Shown: in pieces, positions 23,955 through 26,184 of the stretch | Layout: each line of letters starts with the position of its first letter | Numbering within the stretch: position 1 is the stretch's first letter | DNA from: JASSUD01 sp031963225 | GTDB taxonomy: Bacteria > Pseudomonadota > Gammaproteobacteria > Burkholderiales > Burkholderiaceae | DNA length: 26,184 nucleotides | Assembly (NCBI GenBank): GCA_031963225.1 | Contig: JASSUD010000040.1 | Coordinates: 1-26,184, forward strand | Direction: 5' to 3' | Made by a program: the position numbers and the translations under genes | Notes under the pieces: generated by a model | Databases searched by the model: none | Told to the model about the DNA's origin: nothing | What the model saw: the letters and a program-made list of their open reading frames with translations, nothing else

Positions 23955-24728
23955 ATGCCTACAACGAAGCTGCAGCTGCACTCAATGGATCAGGTAAAGT
24001 GGGATGCTAAAGGCTTAGTACCCGCTATAGCACAGGATATAGTCAGCGGCGAAGTGCTCATGCTAGCGTGGATGAATCGCGAAGCATTAGAAAAAACACT
24101 GGAAACAGGCTATGCCGTGTATTGGTCACGCTCACGAAATAGCTTGTGGTTTAAGGGTGAGACTTCGGGCCACACGCAGCGCATTCATCAGTTATGGCTA
24201 GATTGTGACAGTGATGCATTACTACTCAAAGTAGCCGCGCAAGGTGGAGTAGCTTGCCATACTGGGCGACCTTCCTGCTTTTTTCAGCCATTGCATACCG
24301 ATGCGCTGGATAACGAAAACAAGCTCAGCAATACTCTACAAAACCCTACGCAGCCCTGTACTACTGATTCCTCAAGCGATATTTTTCACCATCTCGCCAC
24401 CCTCATTCATGCGCGCAAAAATGGAGATTCTGCCCATTCCTATGTTGCCCGGCTTTTTGCTTTAGGCGATGATGCGATTTTGAAAAAAGTGGGTGAAGAG
24501 GCAACTGAAGTGGTATTGGCTGCTAAAGAAGCAGCGTATACAGGGGGAGAGGCCATTCAAAAGCTAATTGGGGAGATGGCCGATTTATGGTTTCACTGCC
24601 TTATTACACTTGGACGTTTTGATCTAAGTCCCTCAGCCGTATTTGAAGAATTAGAACGGCGCCAGGGCTTATCAGGCCTGGATGAGAAGGCTGCGCGCAG
24701 TCGGGTATTCAATACACCCACGTCATAA
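23955..24728 (+). CDS. hisIE: Fused phosphoribosyl-AMP cyclohydrolase / phosphoribosyl-ATP pyrophosphatase
   Basis: Carries out the second and third steps of histidine synthesis in one chain. Residues 1-113 are HisI: WMNREAL, YWSRSRNSLWFKGETSGHTQ, the metal-binding Asp83/85/87 (DCDSDALLLKV) and Cys101 and Cys108 (GGVACHTGRPSC). Residues 142-245 are HisE: the KNGDSAHSYVARLFALGDDA block, ILKKVGEEATEVVLAAKEA, and GEMADLWFHCLITL. A polar Asn/Thr/Ser linker (about 114-141) joins them. Both parts look intact. To my knowledge Burkholderia encodes HisI and HisE separately, and enterobacterial HisIE is shorter (about 203). No Shine-Dalgarno; tatB follows after 40 bases. Confidence 0.94.
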   Translation: MPTTKLQLHSMDQVKWDAKGLVPAIAQDIVSGEVLMLAWMNREALEKTLETGYAVYWSRSRNSLWFKGETSGHTQRIHQLWLDCDSDALLLKVAAQGGVACHTGRPSCFFQPLHTDALDNENKLSNTLQNPTQPCTTDSSSDIFHHLATLIHARKNGDSAHSYVARLFALGDDAILKKVGEEATEVVLAAKEAAYTGGEAIQKLIGEMADLWFHCLITLGRFDLSPSAVFEELERRQGLSGLDEKAARSRVFNTPTS

Positions 24729-24768
24729 ATGCGCGCCAGCCACCCACCTCTTTAAAGATTAGCCTTTC

Positions 24769-25236
24769 ATGTTTGATCTTGGTATAGCTAAACTGGGAGT
24801 TATCGGCATAGTCGCACTGATCGTATTAGGGCCAACGCGTTTGCCGCAGGTGGCACGCACGGTCGGCGCGCTGCTAGGTCGAGCGCAGCGGTATTTGCAG
24901 TCTGTACAAGCCGAAGTCTCTCAACAGCTTGATTTAGATGCTCTGCAGCAGGTACGGAATGGTTTACATGATGCAGCGCAAACAGCCAGACAAACCTGGC
25001 ATGCTACGATATATCCTTCAAGCGATGACGCTCACGCTCCTCCATCGGGAAAGCCGGCACCTTTTGATATGGGCCATTGCTATCCCTTTTCTTCATCACG
25101 CCCTACACGCAGCCTAAAACGCTCTTACCCCCCTGCCTTTTATCGTACCAGCGCAGCCCACCCTTCACGCGTTATTCGCTATAAACGCCATATTCACTCT
25201 CATGCAGCTCGCGCGAAGAAACACGCGCAGCAGTAA
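24769..25236 (+). CDS. tatB: Sec-independent translocase subunit TatB
   Basis: Receptor-complex partner of TatC for export of folded twin-arginine proteins. One N-terminal transmembrane helix (KLGVIGIVALIVLGPTRLP) is followed by the hinge Gly-Pro and an amphipathic helix (VARTVGALLGRAQRYLQSVQ), the TatB rather than TatA pattern. The family Burkholderia sequence also has a Lys near position 8, so Lys8 is not odd. From about residue 84 the tail is variable, Ser/Pro/His-rich and basic, ending ARAKKHAQQ, as is common for TatB. Length 155. It lies between hisIE and tatC; tatA, usually immediately upstream, is not in the 40-bp gap. Confidence 0.9.
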   Translation: MFDLGIAKLGVIGIVALIVLGPTRLPQVARTVGALLGRAQRYLQSVQAEVSQQLDLDALQQVRNGLHDAAQTARQTWHATIYPSSDDAHAPPSGKPAPFDMGHCYPFSSSRPTRSLKRSYPPAFYRTSAAHPSRVIRYKRHIHSHAARAKKHAQQ

Positions 25237-25302
25237 AATATTTTTTAAAACCCCTTTATCTGCGCGCTCTATAAACACCGCTTCCCTACCCACTCACTCT
25301 TT

Positions 25303-26040
25303 ATGCAAGAAACCACTATCTCTCACTGGATGGAACTGCGGCAACGCCTTATTCGGGCTGGGCTTTCGGTACTGCTCATTTTCTTTAGTTTAGTGTATTG
25401 GGCACCTCAGATTTTTCATCTATTGGCACGACCTCTCCTAGCCAATCTGCCCAAAGATGGCAAGATGATGGTCACCGATGTGACGGGTTCTTTTTTTATT
25501 CCGATGAAAGTAACTTTGTTAGCGGCTTTTATGTTGGCCTTGCCCTTTGTGCTTTATCAAATATGGGCTTTTATTGCACCTGCGCTCTACCCTCATGAAA
25601 AAAAGGGCGTTCTTCCACTGGTAGGCAGCAGTTACATACTTTTTATATGTGGAATGGCTTTTGCCTACTTTGCGGTATTTCCTGTGCTGTTTCAAATGAT
25701 GGCGCATTACAACGCACCGTTAGAAGCGCAGATGTCAACGGATATTGAACGCTATGTCAGTCTTACACTCAGTCTTTTTATGGCATTTGGGGTCACGTTT
25801 GAAATCCCACTGGTTGTAATACTGCTTGTAAGAACCGGCTTGCTGACCTTGAGTCGCCTTAAGACTATGCGCCCTTATGTGATCGTGGGTGCTTTTATTC
25901 TGTCGGCTATCATTACCCCTCCAGATGTTTTCTCTCAGCTGTTACTGGCTATTCCGCTCGTATTGCTTTATGAAATTGGGCTCTTTGTCGCCCGTTTCTT
26001 TCAGCCTACTCCGTCGCCGGAAGAAGGGGTAACCTCATAG
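25303..26040 (+). CDS. tatC: Sec-independent translocase subunit TatC
   Basis: Six-helix inner-membrane protein that binds the twin-arginine signal. Conserved pieces: HWMELRQRLIRAG with Glu11, VTDVTGSFFIPMKV, and the first cytoplasmic loop QIWAFIAPALYPHEK in which Phe90 and Glu99 correspond to the signal-binding Phe94 and Glu103 of E. coli. SAIITPPDVFSQLLLAIPL near the end is also typical. Length 245, slightly shorter than usual (about 255-260): the end (QPTPSPEEGVTS) runs into a family A repeat whose first bases supply the TAG stop. tatB ends 66 bases upstream. Confidence 0.95.
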   Translation: MQETTISHWMELRQRLIRAGLSVLLIFFSLVYWAPQIFHLLARPLLANLPKDGKMMVTDVTGSFFIPMKVTLLAAFMLALPFVLYQIWAFIAPALYPHEKKGVLPLVGSSYILFICGMAFAYFAVFPVLFQMMAHYNAPLEAQMSTDIERYVSLTLSLFMAFGVTFEIPLVVILLVRTGLLTLSRLKTMRPYVIVGAFILSAIITPPDVFSQLLLAIPLVLLYEIGLFVARFFQPTPSPEEGVTS

Positions 26041-26168
26041 GCTGGTGTTGGGCAACGTCCCCCAACATGCACATCACCGATGTGTAATCATCGCTTTTGG
26101 CCTTGATATGCAGGTTTTAAAAGGACCGTGGTCATCATGTTGGGGTTCGTACCTCACCACCAACCTAC
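26038..26168. repeat. Family A element after tatC, reversed orientation
   Basis: Outer arm from the tatC stop (TAGGCTGGTGTTGGGCAACG, continuing through CCCCCAACATGC). The opposite arm is at about 26136-26168 (CATGTTGGGGTTCGTACCTC, ending CAACCTAC). Reverse-complemented, the core contains AAAACCTGCATATCAAGG, matching the cores of the other copies, so this copy points the other way from the one before purH. Confidence 0.82.
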
Positions 26169-26175
26169 AATGAAC

Positions 26176-26184
26176 GGTAGGTTG
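26176..26184. repeat. Start of another family A arm, cut by window end
   Basis: GGTAGGTTG begins after a 7-base spacer (AATGAAC). It resembles the end of the longer spacer seen elsewhere (AAGCAAAGAAC before GGTAGGTTGG), so a second element probably continues past the window. Confidence 0.6.

Noticed and set aside
24769..24900. The tat gene at 24769 as tatA
   Set aside because: The start MFDLGIAKLG, the VLGPTRLP hinge and the long variable tail match TatB of Burkholderia, not the short TatA pattern.

Overview
The window reads as a chromosomal segment of a beta-proteobacterium of the Burkholderiaceae. The protein sequences (gph, ubiG, the OmpA-like porin, gyrA, ahpD, gltX, fis-purH, hisF, tatB-tatC) and the partial gene order ompA/gyrA with ubiG-gph, and fis-purH, match what I know of Burkholderia. 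Base composition is only moderate in GC, several neighbours expected from Burkholderia gene order are missing (serC after gyrA, hisA before hisF, tatA before tatB, ruvC after purH), low-complexity insertions occur in many proteins, and short palindromic repeats fill the gaps. This suggests a host-associated, rearranged genome such as a Mycoavidus-like endofungal bacterium. The taxon is an inference; no rRNA gene is present to test it.

Layout. 1-7.3 kb: a complete tripartite RND efflux operon (adaptor, pump, outer-membrane channel; joined by stop/start overlaps) followed by a short orphan C-terminal piece of an Rpn-type nuclease. This block is bracketed by inverted copies of a ~137-bp composite repeat. 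7.5-10 kb, minus strand: gph, ubiG and an ompA-like gene with a clean terminator. 10.5-15.7 kb, plus strand: gyrA, a 616-bp repeat-filled gap, ahpD and ffh, ended by a strong terminator. 16-18.3 kb: an unrecognised AT-richer gene for a two-helix membrane protein with its own terminator, then an MFS exporter. 18.3-20.5 kb, minus strand: an NlpC/P60 peptidase gene overlapping gltX. 20.9-26 kb, plus strand: fis, purH, hisF, a fused hisI-hisE gene, tatB and tatC, with repeat arms in the junctions.

Functions. The genes cover drug/solute efflux (RND pump and MFS), peptidoglycan remodelling and envelope anchoring (NlpC/P60, OmpA-like), protein targeting (Ffh, TatB, TatC), DNA topology (GyrA, Fis), ubiquinone, purine and histidine synthesis, peroxide defence (AhpD), phosphoglycolate salvage (Gph) and glutamyl-tRNA synthesis.

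The most unusual content is not protein-coding. Two dispersed palindromic repeat families, A (arms about 34 bp, unit about 135 bp, with a conserved inter-element spacer) and B (arms 29 bp, unit 146 bp), sit within tens of bases of genes and sometimes supply a stop codon or an in-frame upstream start. I found no IS transposase, rRNA, tRNA or CRISPR array. I did not find a clear new multi-gene system; the repeat families, the orphan Rpn fragment and the unknown membrane protein are the best candidates for novelty.
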